A stretch of 64,000 bases of DNA. Source: Eisenbergiella porci (GTDB lineage: Bacteria; Bacillota; Clostridia; Lachnospirales; Lachnospiraceae). The notes beneath the pieces were generated by a model. The model saw nothing but the letters and a program-made list of their open reading frames with translations, was not told where the DNA came from and made no database searches. Location of the stretch: NCBI RefSeq assembly GCF_009696275.1, contig NZ_VUMI01000008.1:1-64000 (forward strand). Direction: 5' to 3'. Positions 36,629-45,819 of this stretch are shown here, piece by piece. Every line of letters begins with the position of its first letter. The stretch's first letter is position 1. The position numbers and the translations under genes were made by a program.

Positions 36629-37561
36629 CTACCATAAACTTGACTCAGTAATTTTTTTAGAAACAAAATTAGCAGTAGTCACTAAAATCAAACCGATTAT
36701 CCCCTCAAAAAGACCAACCGCGGTTGCGTAACTGAAATTACCTCCTGAGATACCCATCCGATAAACCAATGTTGAAATAACATCTGCCGTTTCATATGTG
36801 GATGGTAAATATAACAGAATAATTTTTTCAAAATTAGAGCCCATTATGCCGCCTATATCAAGAATCAGCAGTGTTACAATCGTAGGCAGTATCCCTGGTA
36901 TGGTAACATGCAGCGCCTGCCTGAACCGGTTGGCCCCATCCACTCTTGCTGCTTCATAAAGCTCTGTATTAATCCCTGTCATTGCTGCAAGATACAGGAT
37001 AGTTCCCCATCCAAGCGCCTGCCAGATACCGGAAATAATATAAATTGGAGGAAACCACGACGCTTCCTGTATAAATGATATTTTTTCCATCCCAAATGAG
37101 CTTAATAAGGTATTAATCGGGCCGGACAATGACACTACTTCTTTTATCATGCCCGCAATGATAACCATTGAAATAAAATGAGGCAGGTAAGATACCGTCT
37201 GTACAAATTTCTTCCACTTTATATTTCTGATTTCATTCAATAATAATGCGAATATCAATGTAAGCGGGAATCTCACAATTAAATAGCTTACGCTTAAAAA
37301 TAGGGTATTCCGAAAAGCTCTCCAGAAAGACGGATCCCTGAGAAACTGTTTGAAATAGCGCAGTCCAACCCATTTTTTCCCAAAAATATTTACTCCACCG
37401 GAATATTTACGGAAAGCAATTATGTTTCCAAACATTGGTATATATTTAAATATGACAAAATATAGGATGGGTATAATTAAAAAACTATACAGCCTCCATT
37501 CCTTCTTTATATGTTTTGACAATTTTATTTTTCCTAAATGATTCTTTTTCCCTGTATTCAA
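36629..37561 (-). CDS. ABC sugar permease, LplB/YteP type, with TTG start
   Basis: 310 residues. The start codon is TTG (37559-37561) overlapping the TGA of the GH67 gene as TTGA; GGGAGG lies 8 bases upstream. A basic N-terminal tail, TM1 (SFLIIPILYFVIFKYIPMFG), the signature EAARVDGANRFRQALHVTIPGILP (EAA loop) and a C-terminal helix ending FVSKKITESSLW are as in LplB/YteP-type CUT1 permeases. The stop/start overlap ties its translation to the alpha-glucuronidase. Family is certain; the substrate is inferred from the neighbours. Confidence 0.92.
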   Translation of the reverse strand: MNTGKKNHLGKIKLSKHIKKEWRLYSFLIIPILYFVIFKYIPMFGNIIAFRKYSGGVNIFGKKWVGLRYFKQFLRDPSFWRAFRNTLFLSVSYLIVRFPLTLIFALLLNEIRNIKWKKFVQTVSYLPHFISMVIIAGMIKEVVSLSGPINTLLSSFGMEKISFIQEASWFPPIYIISGIWQALGWGTILYLAAMTGINTELYEAARVDGANRFRQALHVTIPGILPTIVTLLILDIGGIMGSNFEKIILLYLPSTYETADVISTLVYRMGISGGNFSYATAVGLFEGIIGLILVTTANFVSKKITESSLW

Positions 37562-39567
37562 TAAATTTTCCTCCCTTTTTCATCTTCTATAAAAGATTTT
37601 CTGTAAAAATAGGTATTAATCTGATCCCTCCATTCTTTCGCATGCTCCAGCTGATGTTCCAAACGTTCTGACACACGCATAAATATATCTTCCGGAATTC
37701 TCTCACGTATCCCATTCCAGAGGGCAATCATTTTCTGTACATCCTCCACTCCTTCAAAATGAGTATCATAAATATGCTGTATTAACGTCTTTCCGTTTTT
37801 CAGCCTGTATGTATAGGGAACATAGTGGAAAAACAGTAAAAGCTCTTCCGGACAATCCTCTATCGTTTCATACATAGATGCATTTGCTTCCAAATACGTC
37901 TGTGCATATCCTGTTCCCTTACTTCCCCGTTCTACACCAAGACCATAATGATCCGCCCTGTGATAAGTTCCCCACCTGTCATATTCATAACCATCCACAT
38001 TAGGTCCATAATGATTATGGGGATTAACCATCCATCCGATTCCAAGGGGAGAAGTATATTTTTCATAGGCAGGCCACGACATCATCAGAATCCTGCACAC
38101 AGCCTCTGTGATTTCCTTGTCAGGGCCAAATGTGCATTCACACCATTCCTCAGCAATCTCCCCAGCAGATAATGATGTGGAAAATGCAAGCCTGCCAAAT
38201 CCAAACCAATTTGCGGCTGCTAAATCGTGCCCGGTCCAGTTTGTATCGGATCCCGTATTTGCCACTGCGGTAATTCCGCCTGCAAATTGGGGGAAAGCCC
38301 GCCCGCTTATAATATCAGCTACCGTGTCCCTTTCCTTAGTGCAGCATGTATGGAATTCCAGGATTTCCTTAAATTCTGGAATCAGATAGCAGACATGTCT
38401 TTGCTGTCCGGTATATTCCTGTGCTATCTGAACCTCCAAAATCTGCCTTGTCCTCTGCAAAGCTCCGAATAGGGAGGAAACCGGTTCCCTCACCTGAAAA
38501 TCCATAGGTCCATTTTTAATCTGCAAAATTACATTATCTTCAAATTGTCCATCCAGGGGTGAAAAACTGTCATATGCAGAACGCGCCCTGTCAGTTTTTC
38601 TGTCCCGCCAATCCTGGGTGCAATTGTAGACGAAACACCTCCATATAATTACTCCCCCATATGGCTTCACAGCCTTGGCTAACATATTTGCGCCCTGCGC
38701 ATGCGTTCTTTGATAGGTAAAAGGCCCCGGCCTTCCTTCCGAATCCGCTTTTACCAGGAAACCTCCCAGATCCGGTACAGATGCATATACCTGCTTCATC
38801 TGCTTTTCCCACCAGTCCCTTACTTCTGCCGCTTCCGGATCTGCAGTGTCCAGGCCTCCCAATTCCATTGGAGCTGCAAAATTCAGGCTGAGATAAAGAC
38901 TGATTCCATAATTTCTGAAAATCATAGCCAGCTGCTTTAAATCCTCTGCATAATCCTCTGAAATTAATTTGGTTGCATTTTCTTTTACATTAACGTTATT
39001 TATAACTACTCCATTAATACCGATAGAAGAGACCAGTCTTGCATAATCCGCTGTCCGCTCATTTATCAGTAATTCCTGATTTTTGAAGAAAAATGAGTCC
39101 CCCGAATATCCTCTTTCAATACTCCCATCCATATTGTCCCAGTGATTGAGCATCCTTAGAGGATTGTCCGGCACTTCCTTATAGTCCAGGTTCTTTAACG
39201 GCTGCTGCCTTTGAACCTTTCTTATCAAGGCAAAGCATCCGTATAAAATACCAGAGGGTTCCTCCGCGGTTATTGTTAACCTTCCTCCTTCTTCATACAA
39301 ATGATATCCACCGTTTCCAGGACCATTTTTATCAGTATACAGGTAAATTCCGGCCGATGAATTTTCGGGTGCCTCCTTCAAAATAGTAATTATTTGAGGG
39401 GATTCATCAAACATCGCCTCTGCTGCCCTGCTCAATTCTTTTGCCGCAGTATGAATTACCGCTTCATTCTCCTGTACATATATTTTCCTGAAATATTCCC
39501 TGTCCGGATACCATGGAATTTTCCGGTAAGAAAGCCATGCCATGCTATAGTCCATTTGTTCCTCCAT
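37558..39567 (-). CDS. aguA: GH67 alpha-glucuronidase
   Basis: 669 residues from ATG 39567; a longer frame to 39618 overlaps the upstream gene and lacks a ribosome binding site. GH67 enzymes release 4-O-methylglucuronic acid from the non-reducing end of aldouronic acids derived from xylan, inside the cell. Visible family segments: NMDGSIERGYSGDSFFF, YARLVSSIGINGVVINNVN, LSLNFAAPMELGGLDT, GVIIWRCFVYN, the catalytic region SFSPLDGQFEDNVILQIKNG with MDFQVREP (catalytic carboxylates), HYGPNVDGYEYDRWGTYHRAD and the C-terminal helix domain. No signal peptide, consistent with importing oligosaccharides first. It is central to the operon 33930-41483. Confidence 0.93.
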   Translation of the reverse strand: MEEQMDYSMAWLSYRKIPWYPDREYFRKIYVQENEAVIHTAAKELSRAAEAMFDESPQIITILKEAPENSSAGIYLYTDKNGPGNGGYHLYEEGGRLTITAEEPSGILYGCFALIRKVQRQQPLKNLDYKEVPDNPLRMLNHWDNMDGSIERGYSGDSFFFKNQELLINERTADYARLVSSIGINGVVINNVNVKENATKLISEDYAEDLKQLAMIFRNYGISLYLSLNFAAPMELGGLDTADPEAAEVRDWWEKQMKQVYASVPDLGGFLVKADSEGRPGPFTYQRTHAQGANMLAKAVKPYGGVIIWRCFVYNCTQDWRDRKTDRARSAYDSFSPLDGQFEDNVILQIKNGPMDFQVREPVSSLFGALQRTRQILEVQIAQEYTGQQRHVCYLIPEFKEILEFHTCCTKERDTVADIISGRAFPQFAGGITAVANTGSDTNWTGHDLAAANWFGFGRLAFSTSLSAGEIAEEWCECTFGPDKEITEAVCRILMMSWPAYEKYTSPLGIGWMVNPHNHYGPNVDGYEYDRWGTYHRADHYGLGVERGSKGTGYAQTYLEANASMYETIEDCPEELLLFFHYVPYTYRLKNGKTLIQHIYDTHFEGVEDVQKMIALWNGIRERIPEDIFMRVSERLEHQLEHAKEWRDQINTYFYRKSFIEDEKGRKIY

Positions 39568-39590
39568 ACTACAAACCAGCTCCTTTTCCC

Positions 39591-41483
39591 TTATGTATTG
39601 AAATCTGTCCTTATGCAAAAGGGAGACGCCGGATGTCCCTCTTCATCAGTAATCAGATTTCCTCTTGGCACATTACGCCAGGCATATCTCAATTCACGTA
39701 CTGTAATTTCTGACGGGCATTCTATGATGAGCCGGTTTTCTTCAAGCCAGGCTGGTACTTCATAAAATATCCCGTCGTCCCCGGCCGCCTCAACATCTGA
39801 GATGAAGCCTCCTTGCGGCTTCAATCCTCCCGGGGCCGAATCAAAGGTCACACTTATTTTTTCTTCATCCTTCTTAATCACAACAGGAATCGGTCCCAGT
39901 TCCGGCCTGTTATCTCCCTGTTCAAATAACATGGCTGCCTCAGCAGCACGGTAAGCCGCTTCTTTTTTACGTAAGGGATGAAGATCATTCCATTCACCAA
40001 GATCCAAATTTACCGTCATCTTCACCAAAGGCAAGCGGTGCGCGGCCTGCCTCTGTGCTTCACGGATAATAGGCCATCCGCTGTTTTCTTCCGGGAGATC
40101 GATAGAAAAAGCGGGAAGCTGAACCAAAATAAAAGGCAGTTCCTCGTTCCATTTTTTTCTCCAGGAACAGATAAGGCGACATAGCAATTGTTCATAGCTG
40201 TCAGGATTCCTGTCGTTCGATTCGCCCTGATACCACACGATTCCTTTGACAGCCAGCTTTTGGCACGGCGCCAGCATGCCATTGTAAAGCCCTGTGGGTT
40301 TTCGGATAATAAAATCCATCTCAGGCGCCGGCAGATAACTGCATCCTATCTTATATTCCCAGCAATTTTCATTATCTGTTAAATCCACCGAGCCCTCTTC
40401 AGAAAACAAACGATATATCTTATCCGGTGTCAACCGTCCGTTTCCCCGCTCACATAAAACACGGATTGTCAGTACATTATCCTTTTTTCTGAGAACCGCC
40501 TCCGGCACTTTATATTTTCTTGGCGGATACTGATAAGCAGTTTCTCCAACCATTTGCCCATTTACATAGGTTTTATCGCTGTCAACAATTGTCCCCAGCC
40601 AAAGGTCTGCTGGCTTGCCGACCATTTCCTCAGGAATATCAAATTTTTTCCTAAGCCACAGGGAACCGCAAAAATCTCTTAGTTCCTCTGTTTCAAACCA
40701 TCCCGGAAGAGAAATTGTTTTCCAGCCTTCTTCACTAATATCCTTATACCAGGGCAGTTTACCAAGCCCTTCGTCCAGAGCCGATACCCTTTCACGCCAT
40801 TCTTGCTGTTCCTTTTCATTACGCTCAATAAATTCCGCTACAACCTCTTCAGCGCAAAACCGCCTGGCAAGTGTTAATAGTTCCGGCATATCTGCCAATG
40901 CATCCCTGCCCAGCCATGCCTCAACAGGGGAACCTCCCTTACTGGCATTAATAATTCCTACCGGCACTTTTTTCTTTCTCCACAAATAATCCGCGAAGAA
41001 ATAACTGAAAGCCGAAAACCCTTCTATATTTTTTTCATTTACTTCTAACCATTTTCCTGCAGCCGGCTCTTCTAAAGGTCCCTGGAATACACTGTTCTCC
41101 GGAATAGTAAATATATGTATGTTCGGCTCCCTGCTGATTTTTGAAAGTTCGGGATAAAAATCCTTTACCCGGGCTATTGGAAGCTCCATATTGGATTGGC
41201 CTGCGCAAAGCCACACATCACCAACATAAATGTCTTTTAATTCCAGTGTCTCATCCCCATGGAATACCTGCATAATATACGGGCCGCCAACACGCAGATT
41301 TTTCAGGAATAATTCCCATCTGCCATCCCCGCCTGTAATTACTGCCGCCTGTTGTCCCTGAAAGTGTATACGGACCTGTGCTCCTGCTTTTCCTTCCCCC
41401 CATATCTTAATTTCCTTATCCTGCTGGAGCACCATACCATCCTGGAAAAAAGCTAATAATTTTAAGAGGTTTTGTTTCTTCAT
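39591..41483 (-). CDS. SGNH-fold sialate O-acetylesterase/acetyl-xylan esterase-like protein
   Basis: 630 residues from ATG 41483 (AAAGGT upstream). The N-terminal beta domain (FFQDGMVLQQDKEIKIWGEG) precedes an SGNH hydrolase split by an inserted jelly-roll. Block I, DVWLCAGQSNMELPI, holds the nucleophile Ser; KASKGGSPVEAW holds the block II Gly; VWYQGESNDRN holds the Asn; EWNDLHPLRK holds the Asp-x-x-His dyad. No signal peptide is evident, so it probably acts in the cytosol. In this operon, removal of acetyl groups from imported glucuronoxylan oligosaccharides before GH67 action is the likely role; sialate deacetylation is the alternative and no sialic acid genes are in view. Confidence 0.88.
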   Translation of the reverse strand: MKKQNLLKLLAFFQDGMVLQQDKEIKIWGEGKAGAQVRIHFQGQQAAVITGGDGRWELFLKNLRVGGPYIMQVFHGDETLELKDIYVGDVWLCAGQSNMELPIARVKDFYPELSKISREPNIHIFTIPENSVFQGPLEEPAAGKWLEVNEKNIEGFSAFSYFFADYLWRKKKVPVGIINASKGGSPVEAWLGRDALADMPELLTLARRFCAEEVVAEFIERNEKEQQEWRERVSALDEGLGKLPWYKDISEEGWKTISLPGWFETEELRDFCGSLWLRKKFDIPEEMVGKPADLWLGTIVDSDKTYVNGQMVGETAYQYPPRKYKVPEAVLRKKDNVLTIRVLCERGNGRLTPDKIYRLFSEEGSVDLTDNENCWEYKIGCSYLPAPEMDFIIRKPTGLYNGMLAPCQKLAVKGIVWYQGESNDRNPDSYEQLLCRLICSWRKKWNEELPFILVQLPAFSIDLPEENSGWPIIREAQRQAAHRLPLVKMTVNLDLGEWNDLHPLRKKEAAYRAAEAAMLFEQGDNRPELGPIPVVIKKDEEKISVTFDSAPGGLKPQGGFISDVEAAGDDGIFYEVPAWLEENRLIIECPSEITVRELRYAWRNVPRGNLITDEEGHPASPFCIRTDFNT

Positions 41484-41841
41484 AGTTTTACCTTTCACTA
41501 TCGCAAAGAGATCGAAACTATTGCTTATCAAATTTACTGCCTGGCATAAGTATCAGAAAAATCTTTTCTCCTGCCTCAATGGTTCTAACCCATATAGCCC
41601 CGGCAAATTACGTTTCATTTATTTTTGTTATATTAACTATATTGGTTTATCGGAAACAAAAATATGTATATTATGCATACTTTTTTGGTGTAAAACGACT
41701 TTTTTGCTTTCATTTTTAGCATAATATAAATATCACCAAGAAAATTAATATAATAATCCAATTAAAATGCACAAAAAAAACAACCAATTCAGTCGTTCCA
41801 TTGGCGTAGTTATTTAACCGGAACAAATAAATTGATTGTTT
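41484..41841. other. AT-rich regulatory gap ahead of the aldouronate operon
   Basis: Very AT-rich DNA with no gene. Minus-strand TATTATGC and TATAAT-like tracts around 41660-41730 probably hold the operon promoter and the AraC-type operator. At the far end AAAACAACCAATT (41777-41789) pairs with AATTGATTGTTTT (41830-41842, one wobble), a likely terminator for the AraC gene. Confidence 0.5.
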
Positions 41842-42717
41842 TTATACCATGTAAGGCTGCGAACTATTCAGGACTTTCTGTTGATATTGCTTTGGTGAAA
41901 TGCCAATACATTTCTTGAACATCTTTGAAAAATTAGAATAATCGCTGAATCCGGAAAGCATACAGCTTTCCGTCACTGATTTTCCTTCATCCAGATAATT
42001 TTGTGCAAGATAAATTCGTTTTCGCAAAATATACTGCTGGATAGACAAACCCGTTGCTGCTTTAAACTTTCTGCTGATATACGTACCATTATAAAATAAT
42101 TTATCTGACAACTCCTCCAGGGTGATTGTCTCTAAAAGATGAGCATCAATATAGGACATTGTCTCATTGACCAAAACCGGCATCACATTGGGCATCGCCT
42201 TACTATCCTTGCTATTATAAAATAACAGGTTAATCTTTACCAACAACAGCAGGACATAAGAGGAAGTAGCAACATCCTGCCCATAATCTACTGATTTTTT
42301 TATATTCAATAAAGAATTATATAATGTTAACAGCTCTTCAGCAGTCTCATTATCCAAAACAACAATAGGAGGCTTATTATTGAAACGTTTATTAAAGCAA
42401 TCCTTCAAATTTGTATGTGATGTAGAATGCATTTCCAAATATCTGCTGCTGATATTGATGACAAAACGTTTATATATTTTATTATCCAGCATTTCTACCC
42501 TGTGATATTCTCCAGGCCGCATCGCAATTATTGTTTTGGTATCAAGCCTGTAACATTGCTGATCAATATAATAATTGACAATCCCATCTACCAAAAAATA
42601 TAATTCGTATCCGTTATGTGTGTGATAAAAAGACTGCCCCTCCAATTTATCTGAATATCGAATAAATAAATCCTCAGGTATTGGGTTGTAGATATGTTCT
42701 ATACTTTCTTTTTGCAT
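41842..42717 (-). CDS. AraC-family regulator, probable controller of the aldouronate operon
   Basis: 291 residues. The N-terminal cupin (about 10-100) has YHTHNGYELYFLVDG, the His/Glu-containing ligand pocket of sugar-binding AraC proteins, and TIIAMRPGEYHRV. The C-terminal DNA-binding pair (about 190-285) reads LEELSDKLFYNGTYISRKFKAATG and SVTESCMLSGFSDYSNFSKMFKKCIGISPKQYQ. It is lower in GC than the downstream glycosidase genes. Its stop sits about 360 bp before the operon start, on the same strand. Control of that operon is an inference from position. Confidence 0.88.
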   Translation of the reverse strand: MQKESIEHIYNPIPEDLFIRYSDKLEGQSFYHTHNGYELYFLVDGIVNYYIDQQCYRLDTKTIIAMRPGEYHRVEMLDNKIYKRFVINISSRYLEMHSTSHTNLKDCFNKRFNNKPPIVVLDNETAEELLTLYNSLLNIKKSVDYGQDVATSSYVLLLLVKINLLFYNSKDSKAMPNVMPVLVNETMSYIDAHLLETITLEELSDKLFYNGTYISRKFKAATGLSIQQYILRKRIYLAQNYLDEGKSVTESCMLSGFSDYSNFSKMFKKCIGISPKQYQQKVLNSSQPYMV

Positions 42718-42871
42718 AATATTGTTCCATTAAATCCCTCCTTTTTTTATTTTATCACTCTAACGATATTTTGGCCACTTCTACTTTATCATATGTTTCC
42801 TATTTTAAACCTAAGAGTTGTAAAGTAACCAGCACAAATGCAGTTACAGGAATTCCGCCCGGAGAAAATAA

Positions 42872-42914
42872 AAAGGAACTCCCTCCAGCCGCGAGCTGGG
42901 AAAGAGTCCCTTTC
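42872..42914 (-). terminator. Terminator of the tRNA operon
   Basis: On the minus strand AAAGGGACTC and CCCAGC pair with GGCTGGAGGGAGTTCCTTT around a TCGC loop, followed by TTATTTT. Confidence 0.8.
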
Positions 42915-42927
42915 ACACTATCTTTAA

Positions 42928-43011
42928 TGCCGGCAACCGGACTTGAACCGGTACGAGGTTGCCCCCGAGGGATTTTAAGTCCCTTGCGTCTGCCAATTCC
43001 GCCATGCCGGC
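42928..43011 (-). tRNA. tRNA-Leu (TAA anticodon)
   Basis: 84 nt. Acceptor GCCGGCA pairs with TGCCGGC plus discriminator A; D-loop has the GGCGGAATTGGCAGACGC pattern of class II leucine tRNAs; anticodon loop reads CTTAAAA; a long variable arm (TCGGGGGCAACCTCG) and T-arm GGTTCAAGTC follow. No CCA is encoded. Confidence 0.96.
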
Positions 43012-43054
43012 AGACCATCCACCGCCGCAAATATCAATTTACGTCAATGAATAA

Positions 43055-43136
43055 TGGATGGAGGTGGATTCGAACCACCGAAGCAATTTGCAGCAGATTT
43101 ACAGTCTGTCCCCTTTGGCCACTCGGGAATCCATCC
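43055..43136 (-). tRNA. tRNA-Tyr (GTA anticodon)
   Basis: 82 nt. Acceptor GGATGGA/TCCATCC plus A; D-loop region CCCGAGTGGCCAAAGGGG; anticodon stem AGACTGTAAATCT; long variable arm; T-arm GGTTCGAATCC. It lies 43 bp upstream of tRNA-Leu on the same strand, so they are co-transcribed. Confidence 0.96.
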
Positions 43137-43193
43137 ATTTATAGCCGCCGGAGACGACACTCCGTCTCCGACAATATACATTTAACCATACCT

Positions 43194-45350
43194 TTATAGG
43201 AATTGCAAGAAATTTTTTCGGTTGGATTTCATTTCTTCGCTCCGCTTCACAGGTTCGTTCCGATGCTGCAGTATAATTCCCGAAACCGGAGGCAGCGTCA
43301 CCGTTATTTTTCCCGCTTCCACCACATATTTTACCGGATCCGTATAGAAACCGTCATTGCCTGTGAGGAGCAGTCTTGTCATTTCCGCCTCTTTCGGTAT
43401 TCCCAGCTCCCAGACGGAAAGCTCCTTTGTCATCTCATGGTCATTGTTATTAATAAGGATCAGTGAATGGTTATCCCTGGTAAAACGGGCATAGCCAATC
43501 ATATTATAATCCGTAAGCATCCACTTGATGGATCCGGTTTTGAACTCCTGGTTTTCCTTGTGCACCTTTATTGCCGCTTTGTGGTAGGCTATCAGCTCCT
43601 GATCTTCCCTTCCCCAGGGATAGGTCCTGCGGTTATCCGGATCCGTAAAGCCGCACAAACCCGCTTCATCTCCATAATAAATGGTCGGCGCGCCGGGCCA
43701 GGTCATCTGGATAAGAACCGCCTCACGCATCACCGCCTTGTTCACTCCCTGGTTTGCGGCATCCGGACCCAGTGTGTTCATACGCCCCACCTTCTTATTG
43801 GTACGGGTGAGGAACCGGGAATGATCGTGGTTGGAAAGCTCATTCATGGCAACCTGAATGGAAGGTGTGGCAAAGCATGCGCTGTGGTAGCCCATGGCGC
43901 CCCAGAAGCTTTCCGCATTTCCGAGCAGATCCTGACGGTAATCGTCACTGTGCTTCTGCATTCCCGTCAGGAACCAGGTTACCGGTTCCATAAAGGCGTC
44001 GTAATTCATCACCGTATCCCACTGGTCACCCTGCAGCCAGGAGGATGGGTCGCCGTAATGCTCCGCCAGAATGATGGCGTTGGGATTGGCGCTTTTCACG
44101 CTTCTGCGGAAATCCCGCCAGAAACGGTGGTTAAAATCAGGGGAATGGCCCAAATCCGCCGCCACATCCAGCCGCCAGCCGTCCGCATTGAAGGGTGGCG
44201 AAACCCATTTGGCGGCAACCCGCATGATATATTCATACAGCTCCCTGGAGCCTTCATAATTCAGCTTCGGCAGCGTATCATGCCCCCACCAGCCGTCATA
44301 AGTGGGGTTATAGGGGAACCTGTATTCGTCATGGAACATGAAATAATCATGGTATGGGCTGTCTCTGTCTATAAAGGCGCCCTTAGCATACCCTTCCCGT
44401 CCTTCATAAATACGTTCCCGGTCCAGCCATTTGTTAAAGGAACCGCAGTGGTTGAATACACCGTCAATGATAACCCGCATGCCTCTCCTGTGGGCTTCCT
44501 CCACAACCTTGATAAAAAGCTGGTTGCTGGCCTCCAGGTTCTCCTTATTCGTAACACGGTTGATATAACGGCCGGCGAAGCGGTTCTCATGCTGCCAGTC
44601 CGGCAGAAGCTCCCCTTCCTCGCTGACGATTTTCCCCACATGGGGATCAATATAATCGTAATCCTGTATATCGTATTTATGGTTGGAGGGCGATACGAAC
44701 AGGGGATTAAAATAAATAACATCAATCCCCAGATCCTGCAGATAATCCATCTTATCCAGAACACCCTGCAGATCCCCTCCGTAAAAATTCCGTACATCCA
44801 TCTGTGCAGGATATGCGTACCAGTCCTCTACCTTCCTGGATTTATCCCCGATATAATGATACTCTCCTGTGAGGACATCATTGGTCGGATCCCCGTTGCA
44901 AAAGCGATCCACATAAATCTGGTACATTACCGCGCCCTTTGCCCAGGCCGGTGTGGAAAAACCGGGGATGATGCTGAAATAATAATGCTCCTCCGGCTGC
45001 TTGACAACTCCCCTTGAATCGTAATAGCACCTGGCTTTTCCTGATTGTGCTTCAAAATAGTACGTAATCTTCTCATTATCCAGCTGCTGCCGATGTTCGT
45101 AATAGTCAAAAAGAGAATCTGACGACGCTTTAAACATCAGATTCTTCTGTCCCTGACAAATAAAGAACACCCTGTCCAGGTTGTTCTTTTTGGCTCGGAA
45201 GGTAATGGTTACTTCACTGTATGGCGCCGGTTCCGCCGGTGATATAAAATTTTCCGTTGTATCACTGAACAGAGCCTTTTTGCTGAGAATCGGCCGCATG
45301 CTGCTGATGTACTGATGCTGCTCTCCGCGCAAAAACCGTTCAAAATTCAT
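43194..45350 (-). CDS. GH13 neopullulanase/cyclomaltodextrinase-type alpha-glycosidase
   Basis: 718 residues. An N-terminal starch-binding-like domain (about 1-150) precedes the (beta/alpha)8 barrel. The four GH13 regions are visible: VIIDGVFNHCG (I), GWRLDVAADL (II, nucleophile Asp), IILAEHYGD (III, acid/base Glu) and MNELSNHDHSR (IV, transition-state Asp). YQIYVDRFCNGDPTNDV is typical of the GH13_20 or related intracellular maltodextrin-degrading group. No signal peptide. It hydrolyses alpha-1,4/1,6 linkages in maltodextrins or pullulan fragments; the product spectrum is unknown. Monocistronic, ending 60 bp before the tRNA pair. Confidence 0.9.
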   Translation of the reverse strand: MNFERFLRGEQHQYISSMRPILSKKALFSDTTENFISPAEPAPYSEVTITFRAKKNNLDRVFFICQGQKNLMFKASSDSLFDYYEHRQQLDNEKITYYFEAQSGKARCYYDSRGVVKQPEEHYYFSIIPGFSTPAWAKGAVMYQIYVDRFCNGDPTNDVLTGEYHYIGDKSRKVEDWYAYPAQMDVRNFYGGDLQGVLDKMDYLQDLGIDVIYFNPLFVSPSNHKYDIQDYDYIDPHVGKIVSEEGELLPDWQHENRFAGRYINRVTNKENLEASNQLFIKVVEEAHRRGMRVIIDGVFNHCGSFNKWLDRERIYEGREGYAKGAFIDRDSPYHDYFMFHDEYRFPYNPTYDGWWGHDTLPKLNYEGSRELYEYIMRVAAKWVSPPFNADGWRLDVAADLGHSPDFNHRFWRDFRRSVKSANPNAIILAEHYGDPSSWLQGDQWDTVMNYDAFMEPVTWFLTGMQKHSDDYRQDLLGNAESFWGAMGYHSACFATPSIQVAMNELSNHDHSRFLTRTNKKVGRMNTLGPDAANQGVNKAVMREAVLIQMTWPGAPTIYYGDEAGLCGFTDPDNRRTYPWGREDQELIAYHKAAIKVHKENQEFKTGSIKWMLTDYNMIGYARFTRDNHSLILINNNDHEMTKELSVWELGIPKEAEMTRLLLTGNDGFYTDPVKYVVEAGKITVTLPPVSGIILQHRNEPVKRSEEMKSNRKNFLQFL

Positions 45351-45819
45351 ATTTTAACACCCTTGCTCTCATGCATCCGCAGCACTGCCGCAAATGCCTA
45401 ATTTTAGAGTACTTCTTTACCCATTGTAGCGTAAAAATCTGCTACATTCAAGCCCTTTTACGCTTCATTCTGTAACACCTCACTCCGTAAGTTACTGTTC
45501 ACATCCCGCCCGGGCTAAAGCCGTCGCCGCCCTGTGTCCGTGTCCCCGTGCCTGTCTTCCTGTGTCTGTCTTCCTGTATCCGCCTGACACCATACTATGC
45601 ACAAGCCGGCAGCCCCTGAAAAATTGCAGTAAAAAAGACAGCTTTTTATGGCTGTCCTTTTTAGAGAAGGTATTTCTTATGGGGTATAGCAAAAAACTAT
45701 ATAATGTATTGGGGGGGTTACGAGTATTATAATATCAAACCCGCCCCATTTTGTACATACCCAGAATTCACAAATATCACAAATTCACCATTCCATTTTT
45801 GTGTATTTTTCACAATCAA
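45351..45819. other. Intergenic region with simple-sequence stretch and ftsH terminator
   Basis: No gene is supported. 45525-45590 is a low-complexity run of CTGTGTCC, CTGTCTTC and similar units. AAAAGACAGC (45633-45642) and GCTGTCCTTTT (45651-45661) form a hairpin with T runs on both sides, the probable end of the ftsH transcript. Confidence 0.6.

Noticed and set aside
43467-45017. A 516-codon open frame on the plus strand.
   Set aside because: It is antisense to the GH13 gene, whose four catalytic regions are all in place; the frame has no recognisable motif.
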